Assembly (NCBI RefSeq): GCF_041200175.1
Contig: NZ_CP165727.1
Location: 1,240,001 to 1,304,000, forward strand
Reading direction: 5' to 3'
From: Streptomyces sp. R33
GTDB lineage: Bacteria > Actinomycetota > Actinomycetes > Streptomycetales > Streptomycetaceae
Length of the DNA: 64,000 bases
The notes beneath the pieces are model-generated. The model worked only from the letters and a program-made list of their open reading frames with translations. It was not told where the DNA came from and searched no databases. The position numbers and the translations under genes are program-made. Numbering within the stretch: the first letter of the stretch is position 1; the number at the start of each line of letters is the position of its first letter. Shown here one piece after another: positions 1 to 8,004 of the stretch.

Positions 1-945
1 CTCTCGTACCACCGCCGCCCGGGGTCCGCCGGGGCCTGGCTGAAGGGCCGGGTCGCCCGGCTGGGGCGGCCGGTGCTCGGGGTCACGGCGGTGTGGGCGC
101 TGGCGGCGCCGGTGCTGTACGCGGCGGGCGTGCCGGAGGCCACGCTGCGGACGGGAGCCACCCTGGTGATCCAGCCGCTGTGGTTCGTCGGGGTGTACGT
201 GGTGGTCACCGCGCTGACTCCGTACTGCGTACGGGCGGCGCACCGGCTCGGCGGCTGGGCGGCGGCCCCGCTGCTGGCCTCGGTCGCGGTGGTGGACTTC
301 CTGCGCTACGGGCCGCTCGCCGACTCCGTGCCCTCCTGGCTGGCGCTGGTGAACATCCTGCCGGGCTGGCTGTTCGCGTACCAGCTGGGCGTGTCCTGGG
401 GCGAGCGGCGGATCGGGCGGCGCGGGGCCTGGCTGCTGCTGGTGGGCGGGACCGTGCTGTTCGCGGCGCTGCTGACGGTGTTCCACTACCCGGCGTCGAT
501 GGTCGGCGTACCGGGCGAGGCGCGGACGAACTCGCACCCGCCGTCGCTGCTGGTGCCGGCCCTGGCCGCGGCGCAGTCGGGGGCGGCGATGTTGCTGCGG
601 GACCGGCTGGCGAGGCTGCTGGCCCGGCCGGCGCTGTGGGCGCCGGTGGTCGTGATCAACCTGTGCGCGATGACGATCCTGTGCTGGCACCAGACGGCCA
701 TGCTGGCGGCGGCCGTGCCCGGTGCGTTCGTGGGAGAGCTGGCGGGTCTGACGACGGCGCCTGACAGTCTGGGGTGGATCGCGGCGCGGCTCGCGTGGAT
801 GCCGGTGTTCGCGGCGCTGCTCGTGGGCATCGCCCGGTACGCGCGCCGGTTCGAGGAGCCGTGGAAGCGGGCCACGGCGGTGCGGCGGGCGCTCGCGGGA
901 CTGCTGGCGGCCGGTTTCGCGGTGTTCGCACTGGGTCTGGCGTAG
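1..945 (+). CDS. Acyltransferase 3 family membrane protein, 3' part
   Basis: The reading frame is open from base 1, so the start lies outside the window; about 314 residues remain. The protein is a chain of hydrophobic helices separated by short Arg-rich loops, with a Trp-His-Gln (CWHQTAML) segment in a late helix. This fits the C-terminal part of acyltransferase-3 (OafA/YrhL-like) integral membrane enzymes that acylate sugars or cell-wall polymers. The catalytic His usually sits near the N-terminus, which is not visible here, so activity cannot be judged. Family assignment is from overall pattern; substrate is unknown. Confidence 0.75.
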   Translation, partial: LSYHRRPGSAGAWLKGRVARLGRPVLGVTAVWALAAPVLYAAGVPEATLRTGATLVIQPLWFVGVYVVVTALTPYCVRAAHRLGGWAAAPLLASVAVVDFLRYGPLADSVPSWLALVNILPGWLFAYQLGVSWGERRIGRRGAWLLLVGGTVLFAALLTVFHYPASMVGVPGEARTNSHPPSLLVPALAAAQSGAAMLLRDRLARLLARPALWAPVVVINLCAMTILCWHQTAMLAAAVPGAFVGELAGLTTAPDSLGWIAARLAWMPVFAALLVGIARYARRFEEPWKRATAVRRALAGLLAAGFAVFALGLA

Positions 946-1100
946 GCGCGTCTGCCGGGTGATTAGCAGGACCGTTGCCGTCCGTCAAGCCACGGGATGC
1001 AGGGGCATGACGCGATGCGCGGGCCGGGCCTTACTGGACGTGGGCTCACGCAGCGAAGTGGTCCCGCCCGCATCGGCCCACTCACCCAAGGAGAATTCCC

Positions 1101-1517
1101 ATGAAGCACCCCTTTCGGACGCGGCACTTCCTCGTCTTCGCCGCCTCGACCGCCGCGGCTGCAGGCGCCGTACTGTTGCCCACCGGCGCATTCGCCGCCA
1201 CGGAGGCAACGCCGCACACCGTCGTAGCCGAGAGCAAGCCCGCCACCCCCGAACAGGACAGGAATTCCACCCTCCTCCTGGTCGTTCCCGAGGACGGCGA
1301 CGAGGGCCGGATCATCGTCAAGCCCGACGTCAACGACGCCACGGCCAATTTGAACGAGCGCGTGTTCGAAGGCCGGGACGACGACCCGGGCGCCGCCTCC
1401 GGCAAGAGTCATCGAAACGACGACACCCGAGTGAAGTTGCCCCGCAAGGAACCGGTCTGGATCTGCGTCACTGCTCCGTGCGGTCCCCCGCCGCAGGCCA
1501 AGAGCGTGATCACCTGA
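1101..1517 (+). CDS. Small secreted protein of unknown function
   Basis: A 138-residue protein starts at an ATG preceded by a good Shine-Dalgarno (AAGGAG at 1089-1094). The N-terminus is a classic Sec signal: basic MKHPFRTRH, an Ala-rich hydrophobic stretch, and a likely cleavage after AFA around residue 32. The mature part is acidic and hydrophilic and ends with two cysteines in WICVTAPCGPPP, which could form a small disulfide loop. No family was recognised. Its codon use is less GC-extreme than that of its neighbours. The function is unknown; an extracellular or cell-wall location is inferred from the signal. Confidence 0.8.
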   Translation: MKHPFRTRHFLVFAASTAAAAGAVLLPTGAFAATEATPHTVVAESKPATPEQDRNSTLLLVVPEDGDEGRIIVKPDVNDATANLNERVFEGRDDDPGAASGKSHRNDDTRVKLPRKEPVWICVTAPCGPPPQAKSVIT

Positions 1518-1640
1518 GTGCGGCAAAGTTGCCCCGTCTCGCTGAGCTTGGATGAGTCTCACTGATCCGGGCTGGGCGGCCTCGGTTCTCAGGTCTGGTG
1601 GCTGCATCTCTCCCCGGCAGCTGCCACCCGACGTGACCAG

Positions 1641-1666
1641 GAAACCGCTACTTCAATGAGAACCCT
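1641..1666 (+). repeat. Left copy of an imperfect direct repeat flanking a three-gene cassette
   Basis: This copy reads GAAA..GC.A then CTTCAATGAGA then ACCCT. A second copy lies at 3281-3305, with the 11-base core CTTCAATGAGA identical (1651-1661 and 3292-3302). The copies bracket about 1.6 kb with three genes. The repeats may be recombination scars, mobile-element remnants or chance. Confidence 0.55.
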
Positions 1667-1744
1667 GACGCGGCCGTCTCAGACCTCTCTCGGGGGGGCT
1701 CAAGGCGATCCGGGCGTTTCGTGCAAAGTCATGAAGCGTCAAGC

Positions 1745-2113
1745 TCAGACCGAGTCGTCCAGATGGTGGAAGGCTCCTTCGAACTCTCCAGAGGCGATCA
1801 GCTCGGCGATCACGCTCACCATCCCTCGGATGCCGGGATCCCGAACGATCAGCCCGTCCGAGCACCAGAAGCACCGGCCGCCTGCGGCTTCTCCCGTCTC
1901 CTCCCACCTCTTCATCAACCGGCTGACCTCGGCGACTGTGAAGATCGTCGCACTCCAGCGTGAGCCATTTGGGAGGCGAACCTCAGCATCGACGTTGCAG
2001 ACCCGGTCGAGTACCTCATCAGGGTTCGGGAGGAAGAAAGCCTCGAAGCCATCGGTTCGGACGCGATAGTAAGGGCCGTCCCATCCGGCCTCGGAACGCA
2101 GTTCCGTGCTCAT
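1745..2113 (-). CDS. Hypothetical protein, possible immunity-type protein
   Basis: A 122-residue acidic, soluble protein. I start it at the ATG giving MSTELRSEAGWDG, which has AGGTGA about six bases upstream, rather than at an in-frame ATG 14 codons earlier. It contains a Trp- and Phe-rich N-terminal part, a FWCSDGLIVRD segment and an acidic tail. No family was identified. The small acidic character and the SMI1/KNR4-like gene next door resemble cassettes of polymorphic-toxin immunity genes, but that is inference. It is divergent from the SMI1-like gene and could share a regulatory region with it (2114-2240). Confidence 0.6.
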   Translation of the reverse strand: MSTELRSEAGWDGPYYRVRTDGFEAFFLPNPDEVLDRVCNVDAEVRLPNGSRWSATIFTVAEVSRLMKRWEETGEAAGGRCFWCSDGLIVRDPGIRGMVSVIAELIASGEFEGAFHHLDDSV

Positions 2114-2240
2114 GCTGGTCACCTGGGGAGGATCCCAGCCCGCGACGCCGGGCACAACTGGCTTGCGGGCAGCTGATCACACTGGTGACACTCCGGCTAG
2201 TGAGCAGGTAGTTTGCGGGACGACAGAGAGAAGAGTTCGC

Positions 2241-2852
2241 ATGGACTCCCGGATCATCCGCATCCGACGCAAACTAGCCAAGGTGCCCTACGCCGCGCTG
2301 CGAAGCCACTCCTTCGGTGAAGAGAAGCACCGGTTCCGCCTCGAACCCCCGCTGCTGGACAGCAAGGTCGCCGAGTTCGAGGCCGGCCACCATATCGAGC
2401 TGCCCGATCCCTACCGCAGCTTCCTGACCACACTGGGCGGGGGCGGAGCATCGCCTTTCTACGGCCTGCTGCCGTTGCAGTCATGCCGACCGTTCACGAT
2501 GGACCCCCAAGGCGAGCCCAGCCGCCCTCGGGGGTTCACGTTCGCCAGCGGCCCGCCTCACCGAGGTGACCTGTTCCTGCACATCATCGAGGCAGGGTGC
2601 ACCGACCTGGTGCTTCTCGGTATCACCGGTCCCCTGACGGGCCGCGTCGTCACCGGAAACGCTGACGGCTTCCGGGGCCCCAACGTCTCGTCGGCCACTG
2701 ACTTCCTGGCCTGGTACGAACGCTGGCTCGACCACATGCTCGCCGGGCGCGACAACCGTGACCTGGAACTGACCTCACCAGCCCTGCGAGCGCCGGTCGA
2801 CCGCATCCTGAGGCAGCACCGGAACTGCACCCGAAGGGTCCATGCCGCATAG
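2241..2852 (+). CDS. SMI1/KNR4-like protein
   Basis: A 203-residue protein with an ATG start preceded by AGAGAGAAGAG. Residues about 45-75, containing ELPDPYRSFLTTLGGGG and then FYGLLPL, match the typical opening of the SMI1/KNR4 (SUKH) fold, where a Pro-x-x-[YF] turn precedes a Leu-Gly-Asn/Gly-rich segment. A later Asp-Leu-Phe-Leu-His strand (GDLFLHIIEAGCTDLVLLG) also fits. In bacteria many SUKH proteins act as immunity proteins against secreted toxins. No toxin gene is adjacent here, so that role is only possible. The closely following small gene at 2902 may be cotranscribed. Confidence 0.7.
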   Translation: MDSRIIRIRRKLAKVPYAALRSHSFGEEKHRFRLEPPLLDSKVAEFEAGHHIELPDPYRSFLTTLGGGGASPFYGLLPLQSCRPFTMDPQGEPSRPRGFTFASGPPHRGDLFLHIIEAGCTDLVLLGITGPLTGRVVTGNADGFRGPNVSSATDFLAWYERWLDHMLAGRDNRDLELTSPALRAPVDRILRQHRNCTRRVHAA

Positions 2853-2901
2853 AACGCCAGCATCACTTCGATCGCGCCAACGATCATGGAGTAGCCCATG
2901 G

Positions 2902-3252
2902 GTGCGCTACCGCGATGTCCCGCGCCTGTCAGGACCCGCAAACGCAGCCATCCGTTGCTTGGAGCGCGATCGACTGATACCCGGGATCGTCGCCACGGCC
3001 GTGAGCGTGTGGTCCGCCCGAGTCCACGGGACCCAGCGACGTTGGAAGCCATGGGAGGCCGAATTCACCTGCGCCTGCTGCGGCGAAGGCTGGGCCCGCG
3101 ACAAGCTCGAAGAGACTGTCTTCATGCTTCCGCCCCGAGCCTCAGGCGAACTACGAGCACAGGTCGATGGTCTGGACTCGGTGTTGCTGCGGCGGACCCA
3201 TCACGAACCACAGGCAGCTTCCGAACTGGCCTGGTGGCACCGCAGGTTCTGA
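2902..3252 (+). CDS. Small hypothetical protein with a Cys-x-x-Cys pair
   Basis: A 116-residue product if read from the GTG at 2902, which has GGAG at 2888-2891; an ATG in the same frame overlaps the end of the SMI1-like gene and is less likely. The visible features are a CACCGEGW segment (a Cys-x-x-Cys-Gly pair that could bind zinc) and a basic, Trp-containing C-terminal end (AWWHRRF). No family was recognised. It follows the SMI1-like gene in the same orientation by about 50 bases, so the two may be cotranscribed. Confidence 0.5.
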   Translation: MRYRDVPRLSGPANAAIRCLERDRLIPGIVATAVSVWSARVHGTQRRWKPWEAEFTCACCGEGWARDKLEETVFMLPPRASGELRAQVDGLDSVLLRRTHHEPQAASELAWWHRRF

Positions 3253-3280
3253 TCACGGGAGCTTGCGCTCGCCGCTCCTG

Positions 3281-3305
3281 GAAAATGCCATCTTCAATGA
3301 GACCC
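3281..3305 (+). repeat. Right copy of the imperfect direct repeat
   Basis: Partner of the copy at 1641-1666; the core CTTCAATGAGA is identical and is followed by CCCT. It lies just after the last cassette gene. A related TGAATGAGAC string follows near 3360. Confidence 0.55.
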
Positions 3306-3390
3306 TCGCCACCGACGTCCCAGCAAAAATGACAATTCGCAGGCCAGAGCCCCTTGTCTGAATGAGACGGGACAAAAGTGGCCCGATGGC

Positions 3391-3438
3391 CCACGCCGAG
3401 AGCGCCGCTCCCCGAAGGGAGCGGCGCTCTCGGCGTGG
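3391..3438 (-). terminator. Strong hairpin terminator of the DUF350 gene
   Basis: A perfect 22-bp inverted repeat (3391-3412 with 3417-3438) encloses a CGAA tetraloop. It starts 12 bases past the stop of the minus-strand gene ending at 3451. Read on the minus strand it is followed within about 15 bases by a TTTT run (near 3374), as in an intrinsic terminator. It may also stop plus-strand transcripts from the cassette. Confidence 0.9.
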
Positions 3439-3450
3439 TCGGGAAGCAGG

Positions 3451-3873
3451 TCAGGCGATCGAGGCCGCGACGATGGCGGCCACCGCCAGGTTGCAGCAGG
3501 CCGTGACCCAGACCGCCGGGTGCGGCTCCGGGTCGACGACGATGGCGCCGAGCTTGCCGGGGGTCACCCAGTCCAGCACGACGAAGGCCACGCCCATCAG
3601 GACCAGGCCGAGCAGGCCAAAGGCGGCGGTGGACAGCAGGCCCTTGCCGAAGTCGTCGTACGTGGTCCAGATCGAGGTGAAGACGATCCCGCCGACGCCG
3701 AGGAGCGCGGAGCTCAGCATGACGGCCGCATTCCGGTTGCGCTCCTCCCAGATCTGCTTGGGGAGCTTCCCGGGCGTCAGCACGTCCACCAGGACGATGC
3801 CGAGGATCAGCAGCACCAGGCCGAGGGCACCGAAGGCGCTGGTGCGGCCAAGTCCGTTGATGATGTCGCTCAT
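3451..3873 (-). CDS. DUF350 family membrane protein
   Basis: A 140-residue integral membrane protein with four predicted helices arranged as two similar halves. Each half has a long Leu/Val/Ile segment followed by a VLTPGKL or VTPGKLG motif (residues about 30-40 and 105-112). This internal duplication with the TPGKL turn is the hallmark of DUF350. Family members are small inner-membrane proteins of unknown function, often near stress or lipid genes. The gene ends in a very strong terminator and is divergent from the GNAT/ATP-grasp gene across about 115 bases. Confidence 0.85.
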   Translation of the reverse strand: MSDIINGLGRTSAFGALGLVLLILGIVLVDVLTPGKLPKQIWEERNRNAAVMLSSALLGVGGIVFTSIWTTYDDFGKGLLSTAAFGLLGLVLMGVAFVVLDWVTPGKLGAIVVDPEPHPAVWVTACCNLAVAAIVAASIA

Positions 3874-3988
3874 TGAGAAGCCGTTCTCCGCGGGGGTAGG
3901 AAGGTCCTGCCGTACCTGACGCGCACCTGCCGTCAGGGTGGCCGAATCTATCGCACGGTCTTACGGCAGACCATGGGGAGGTCAGGGA

Positions 3989-5863
3989 ATGGTAAAGCTC
4001 AGAGCGGCGGGGGCCGGTGAGGCGGAGGCGCTCACGGCGCTGGTGCTGCGTTCCAAGGGGTACTGGGGGTACGACGCGGAGCTCCTGGCCTCCTTCGCGC
4101 ACGAACTGCGGATCCGGGCCGATGAGGTGGCGGACCGCCGGATCGTGGTGGCCGAAGACGCGTCCGGCGGCCGGGTGCTGGGGCTCGCCTCCCTGGAGGG
4201 CACGGCGCCGGTGGCCAGGCTGGGGCTGCTGTTCGTGGAGCCGGAGTCCGTCGGACGGGGCGTGGGGCGGCGGCTGTACCGGGATGCGCTGCGCCGGGCT
4301 GCCGCACTGGGGTTCCGCAGGCTGCTGATCGACGCCGATCCGCATGCGGCGGGGTTCTACCGGGCGATGGGCGCGCTGGCTTCACCGGCGTCCTGCCGGC
4401 CGGGCGACGAGGACGTGCCCGCGGGCCTGGTGCGGTTCGAGGCGGCGCCCGCGCCGCTCGCCGGCTGGGCACGGGCCTGGACCGGCGGCGGACCGGCCGT
4501 GCACGTCGGCAATGTCGCCGAGTACAACGCGCAGTTCGCCGACGCCTCCCTGGACCGCGAACAGCGGGCCGCGCACCACTACGCCTGCCTGGCCGCGTTC
4601 TACAGCCCGTGGCCGGGGGCGCTGGTGCTGCCCGGGGCGGTGCCGCGGGACTGGATCGACCGGGTCTGCCACGTCTTGGAGTGGGAGGGATCCGAAGGGG
4701 AGGGGCCGGAGGTGTACGACGGCCTGGTGGACGGGGGTTCCGGACTGTCGGATGCCGTACGGGCCCGCCCGGCGCTGGCCGGGCGGCTGACCGCGGCCGG
4801 GCTGCCCCTCGTACCGTGGGGCCGGACGGAGGCCTTCGCGCGGCTGACCGGGCGGCCGTGGCGGCCGCGCGAGCTGCGGTACGAGTCGAAGTCGGCGGCG
4901 CACGGCCTGTTCGCGCGGACCCTGGCGGGCGGCGGGCACCCCCTCATCGTGCTCCCCGCCCAGTGGCGGGCCGCCAACCGGCGGGCCGCGGCGCGGCTGC
5001 TGGCCGCCCGGGCCGAGGCGGGCGAGAGCACCGTTCTCAAATCGGAGCACGGTGTCGGCGGCTCGGGCACCACCGTGGTGACGCCCGACCGGGTCCGGGC
5101 GGCCGGCGGCGCCCGCGCGGTCCTGCGTGCTCTGCCGCGCGGGCCGCTGCTGGTGGAGGAGTACGTGGCAGGCCCGACGGAAGCCGGCGCACCGCGCGAT
5201 CTGACGTACGACGGGTTCGTGGACGGGGCGGGCCGGGTGCACGAGGCCGGCGGCGCGGTGATGGACGTGGCGGGCACCGGGTACCGCGGCGCCACGGTGG
5301 GCCCCGGGGTGGTGCCCGCATGGGCGGAGAAGCCGCTGCTCGCCTTCGGGGAGGCGGTGGGACGGGAGCTGGCGGCCGCCGGCTACCGGGGCTGGTTCGA
5401 CGTGGACTTCGTCGCCGACGGCGCGGGACGGCTGGCGCCGACCGAGACGAACCTGCGGCTCACCGGGCCGTCCGTCGCCTTCATGGTGGCGGCCCGGCTC
5501 GACGCGCTGCGGGGCGCGGGCCATCTCGTACGGATCGTGGACCGGGTGGAGCTGGGGGCCCGGCTGCCCGAAGCCCCGCTCGAGGAGCTGTGCGAGATGC
5601 TGGCCCGGCGCTGCACGGAGCTCGGGGCGGTGTTCCTCCCCGCCATCCCGACCGGAGCGTTCGACCCGGCGCCCTGGCTGGGCGTGTTCGTGGCCGCGCA
5701 CAGCAGGGAGGTGCTGGACGCGGCCGAGACACTGGTGCGGGCGGAGGCACTCGCGGTGGGGGCGGCGTTCGCCGAGGATCAGCGGGTGGTGGAGCCCTCG
5801 GCGTCGTCGGCCTCGTCGGCCTCGTCGAAGTCGAACGGCGAAGGCGGTTTCCGGGTGACGTAG
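3989..5863 (+). CDS. GNAT acetyltransferase fused to an ATP-grasp ligase domain
   Basis: A 624-residue protein read from the ATG in GGGAGGTCAGGGAATG. Residues 1-150 look like a GNAT N-acetyltransferase: LRAAGAGEAEALTALV at the start, then LLFVEPESVGRGVGRRLY, which carries the acetyl-CoA loop motif (R-G-V-G-R), and a DADPHAAGFYRAMG ending. Residues about 340-560 look like an ATP-grasp fold: TVLKSEHGVGGSGTTVV (phosphate loop), LVEEYV, and DVDFVADGAG...ETNLRLTG, with the acidic/Asn metal site. This pattern is nearest to peptide-ligase type ATP-grasp enzymes. The combination suggests a product both acylated and ligated, for example an amino acid or peptide. The last residues are Ser/Ala-rich and their codons overlap the convergent gene by 85 bases. 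Confidence 0.75.
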   Translation: MVKLRAAGAGEAEALTALVLRSKGYWGYDAELLASFAHELRIRADEVADRRIVVAEDASGGRVLGLASLEGTAPVARLGLLFVEPESVGRGVGRRLYRDALRRAAALGFRRLLIDADPHAAGFYRAMGALASPASCRPGDEDVPAGLVRFEAAPAPLAGWARAWTGGGPAVHVGNVAEYNAQFADASLDREQRAAHHYACLAAFYSPWPGALVLPGAVPRDWIDRVCHVLEWEGSEGEGPEVYDGLVDGGSGLSDAVRARPALAGRLTAAGLPLVPWGRTEAFARLTGRPWRPRELRYESKSAAHGLFARTLAGGGHPLIVLPAQWRAANRRAAARLLAARAEAGESTVLKSEHGVGGSGTTVVTPDRVRAAGGARAVLRALPRGPLLVEEYVAGPTEAGAPRDLTYDGFVDGAGRVHEAGGAVMDVAGTGYRGATVGPGVVPAWAEKPLLAFGEAVGRELAAAGYRGWFDVDFVADGAGRLAPTETNLRLTGPSVAFMVAARLDALRGAGHLVRIVDRVELGARLPEAPLEELCEMLARRCTELGAVFLPAIPTGAFDPAPWLGVFVAAHSREVLDAAETLVRAEALAVGAAFAEDQRVVEPSASSASSASSKSNGEGGFRVT

Positions 5864-7875
5864 AGGGCGACGACGACGGCCGCGATCATCAGCGGGATGT
5901 TGAAGAGGTAGACGAGCGCGGCCTGGACCGGCCAGTCCTGCTTGGCCGCGAGCCGGTAGGAGTTGTCCTGCGGCCACCAGGCGATGAGCAGGTAGACCAC
6001 CGCCAGGTGCGCGGCCGCGGTGGAGCCGGGCCTCTGGCCCGGGCTCGCGCCCGGGCCGTGGCGCATCATCAGCGCGCGGCCTGTGAAGAGGAAGATCAGC
6101 CCGGCGGCGAACGCGGCTCCCTCGAACAGGTAGAGCACGAAGAAGAGGAACGCCCACGGGTTGGGCACACCGCTCAGGTCGGTCGCGCCCGGCCAGAAGA
6201 TCTTGGAGAGGATGAAGAAGAGCAGGCCGGTGCCGGCCAGGAACGGAACGCCGAAACAGACGATCCCGAACGCCGTGAGGTTGCCGCTGACGGCGGCCCT
6301 GTACTTTCCGGCGCCCCCCTCGCCCGGCTTCGCCGCGAGCGCGGGCTTCGCCAGGGCCTGCCGGTTCTCCTGGCCCGCGCGGTTGCGGGGCAGGGTGCGC
6401 AGCCGGACCACGGCGCTCGGGGTCCGCGTCGGGAGCACCTTCCCGGTGAGGTGGGCACGGAGCTCACCGCTGTCCGGCAGGCCGGCGCCCGGGGGCCAGG
6501 AGTGCTCGTCGGCGGGCGGGGCCACGTAGGCGACCAGTCGGCCCGTACCGTCGCGGTCCGGGACCTTGGCGACGAGTGCGGCGCCGACGTCCGGGTGGGT
6601 CCGGATGACGGATTCGACGGCGTGCGGGTGGAGCACCGCACCGGCCACGGTGAGCTGGTCCCGGATGCGGCCGCGGAACTCCAGCAGTCCGTCCGGGCGG
6701 ATTTCCGCGCGGTCGCCGGTGGGGATCGCATCGCCGCCGTCGGGCGGGGTGAGGTGGATCTCCCCGTCGCGCAGGTCCACGCGGCAGCCGGGGAACGGGG
6801 TGCCGATCAGGGCGATCTGCTCGGGGTCGTCCAACGGGCGGGGCAGCTGGGGCAGTTCGAACCAGGCGCCGACGCCCGCGGTGTCGGTGGGTCCATAGAC
6901 GTTGAGCAGCCGGGCGCCGGGGCGGAGCGTGCGCTGCAGGGCGGCCTGCTCGTCGAGGAAGAGCCGGTCCCCGGTGACCGTGACCAGCCGCAGCGACCGC
7001 AGGGCCGGGTCGGGGTCGCGGCGCTGCCTGCGCGGCGCGGCCGAGGAGCCGGATCCGGCGCCGCTCGCGGGGTGCAGGAGCAGCCGGGCCGCCCCGGCCG
7101 GGTCGGTGTGCACCACACTGACCTGTTCGGTGGCGACGGCCCGGCGGATCCCCTCGGGCGTCCAGGGCCCGCGCTCCGGCACGACGAGGGCGCCGCCGGA
7201 GCACAGGGCCCGGGTCCAGCCGGCGGCGAAGGCGGTGACGTCCGCTCCGGGGGTGATCAGGTGGCGGTCCTCGGGGCCCGGCCGGGTGACCTCGGCCCAG
7301 CCCTCTTGGGCGGCGAGCAGCCGGGCGTGGCCGACGGGGACGGCGCGCGGCACCGTCGCTCCGGTGAACAGGACGGCCGCGGCCGCCGTCCCGGGCACGG
7401 GCCGCTCCGGGGGTTCGGTGGGCCGGCCGGTGATCGCGGCCGCCTCCGTGTCGAGGCGGATCACCCGCAGGCCGCTGCCGTCGTCGAGCCGGGCGTGGTG
7501 CGCGGCGTGGGTGAGCAGGACGTACGGCGTGCCGGCGGAGAGCTGCCGCTGCCCCGTGAGCGGGACCTCGACGTCGATGACCGTGTAGACCCCGCCGGCC
7601 TTGAGGACCGCGAGGAGGGCGACGACGAGTTCGGGCCGCCTGGCGGTCCCGATCGCCACGACGGCGCCGGGCGACAGCCCGCCGGCTATGAGATGGTGCG
7701 CCAACTGGTTGGCGCGGGCGTCGAGTTGTCCGTAGGTGATGCTGTCCGCGCCGGCGATGACGGCGTATGCCTGCGGGGTGTCCCGTGCCTGCTGCTCGAA
7801 GAGGTCCAGGACGGTGGCGGCGGTGGCCCGGCCGGAGCGATCGGACCCTGGTTCCTGCGTCGATCCCTGCGTCAT
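5779..7875 (-). CDS. Adenylation-domain protein fused to a C-terminal membrane domain
   Basis: The 698-residue product begins at an ATG after which VLDLFEQQARDTPQAYAV and YGQLDARANQLAHHL match the start of NRPS-type adenylation domains. NVYGPTD, then TGDRAEIRPDG and GRIRDQLTVAG, match cores A5, A7 and A8. Two key parts are degenerate: the phosphate-binding core A3 reads VLFTGATVPRAVPV instead of TSGSTGxPKG, and core A10 reads NRAGQENRQAL, with Gln where the catalytic Lys is expected. After about residue 510 there are five or so hydrophobic helices (GIVCFGVPFLAGTGLLFFIL, WAFLFFVLYLF and others) and an acidic tail. It may be a non-catalytic membrane-anchored binding protein. No carrier protein is adjacent. 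Confidence 0.7.
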   Translation of the reverse strand: MTQGSTQEPGSDRSGRATAATVLDLFEQQARDTPQAYAVIAGADSITYGQLDARANQLAHHLIAGGLSPGAVVAIGTARRPELVVALLAVLKAGGVYTVIDVEVPLTGQRQLSAGTPYVLLTHAAHHARLDDGSGLRVIRLDTEAAAITGRPTEPPERPVPGTAAAAVLFTGATVPRAVPVGHARLLAAQEGWAEVTRPGPEDRHLITPGADVTAFAAGWTRALCSGGALVVPERGPWTPEGIRRAVATEQVSVVHTDPAGAARLLLHPASGAGSGSSAAPRRQRRDPDPALRSLRLVTVTGDRLFLDEQAALQRTLRPGARLLNVYGPTDTAGVGAWFELPQLPRPLDDPEQIALIGTPFPGCRVDLRDGEIHLTPPDGGDAIPTGDRAEIRPDGLLEFRGRIRDQLTVAGAVLHPHAVESVIRTHPDVGAALVAKVPDRDGTGRLVAYVAPPADEHSWPPGAGLPDSGELRAHLTGKVLPTRTPSAVVRLRTLPRNRAGQENRQALAKPALAAKPGEGGAGKYRAAVSGNLTAFGIVCFGVPFLAGTGLLFFILSKIFWPGATDLSGVPNPWAFLFFVLYLFEGAAFAAGLIFLFTGRALMMRHGPGASPGQRPGSTAAAHLAVVYLLIAWWPQDNSYRLAAKQDWPVQAALVYLFNIPLMIAAVVVALYVTRKPPSPFDFDEADEADDAEGSTTR

Positions 7876-7966
7876 CCCCCGATGATGACACCCGCCGCCG
7901 ACAGCGGGCCGGAGACGTGAACATCCCCCGTACGAGCGGGAGTTCGGTACCGATCCGGCCAAAAGG

Positions 7967-7997
7967 TTGACCTCGAGTTTGGTTGAGGTCCTAGCGT
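7967..7997 (+). promoter_or_regulatory. MerR-type promoter of the ABC exporter gene
   Basis: A TTGACC -35 box (7967-7972) and TAGCGT -10 box (7992-7997) are separated by 19 bp, longer than the usual 17. An inverted repeat GACCTC (7969-7974) and GAGGTC (7985-7990) fills the spacer. This layout is typical of MerR-activated promoters. The inferred start is within a base or two of the ATG at 8005 and no ribosome site is visible, so the mRNA is probably leaderless. Confidence 0.75.
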
Positions 7998-8004
7998 TCC
8001 CACC

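Noticed and set aside
4609..7920. A 1103-codon open frame on the plus strand.
   Set aside because: It is out of frame with the GNAT/ATP-grasp gene and antisense to the adenylation-like gene, and its product is low-complexity Gly/Arg/Ala without any motif.
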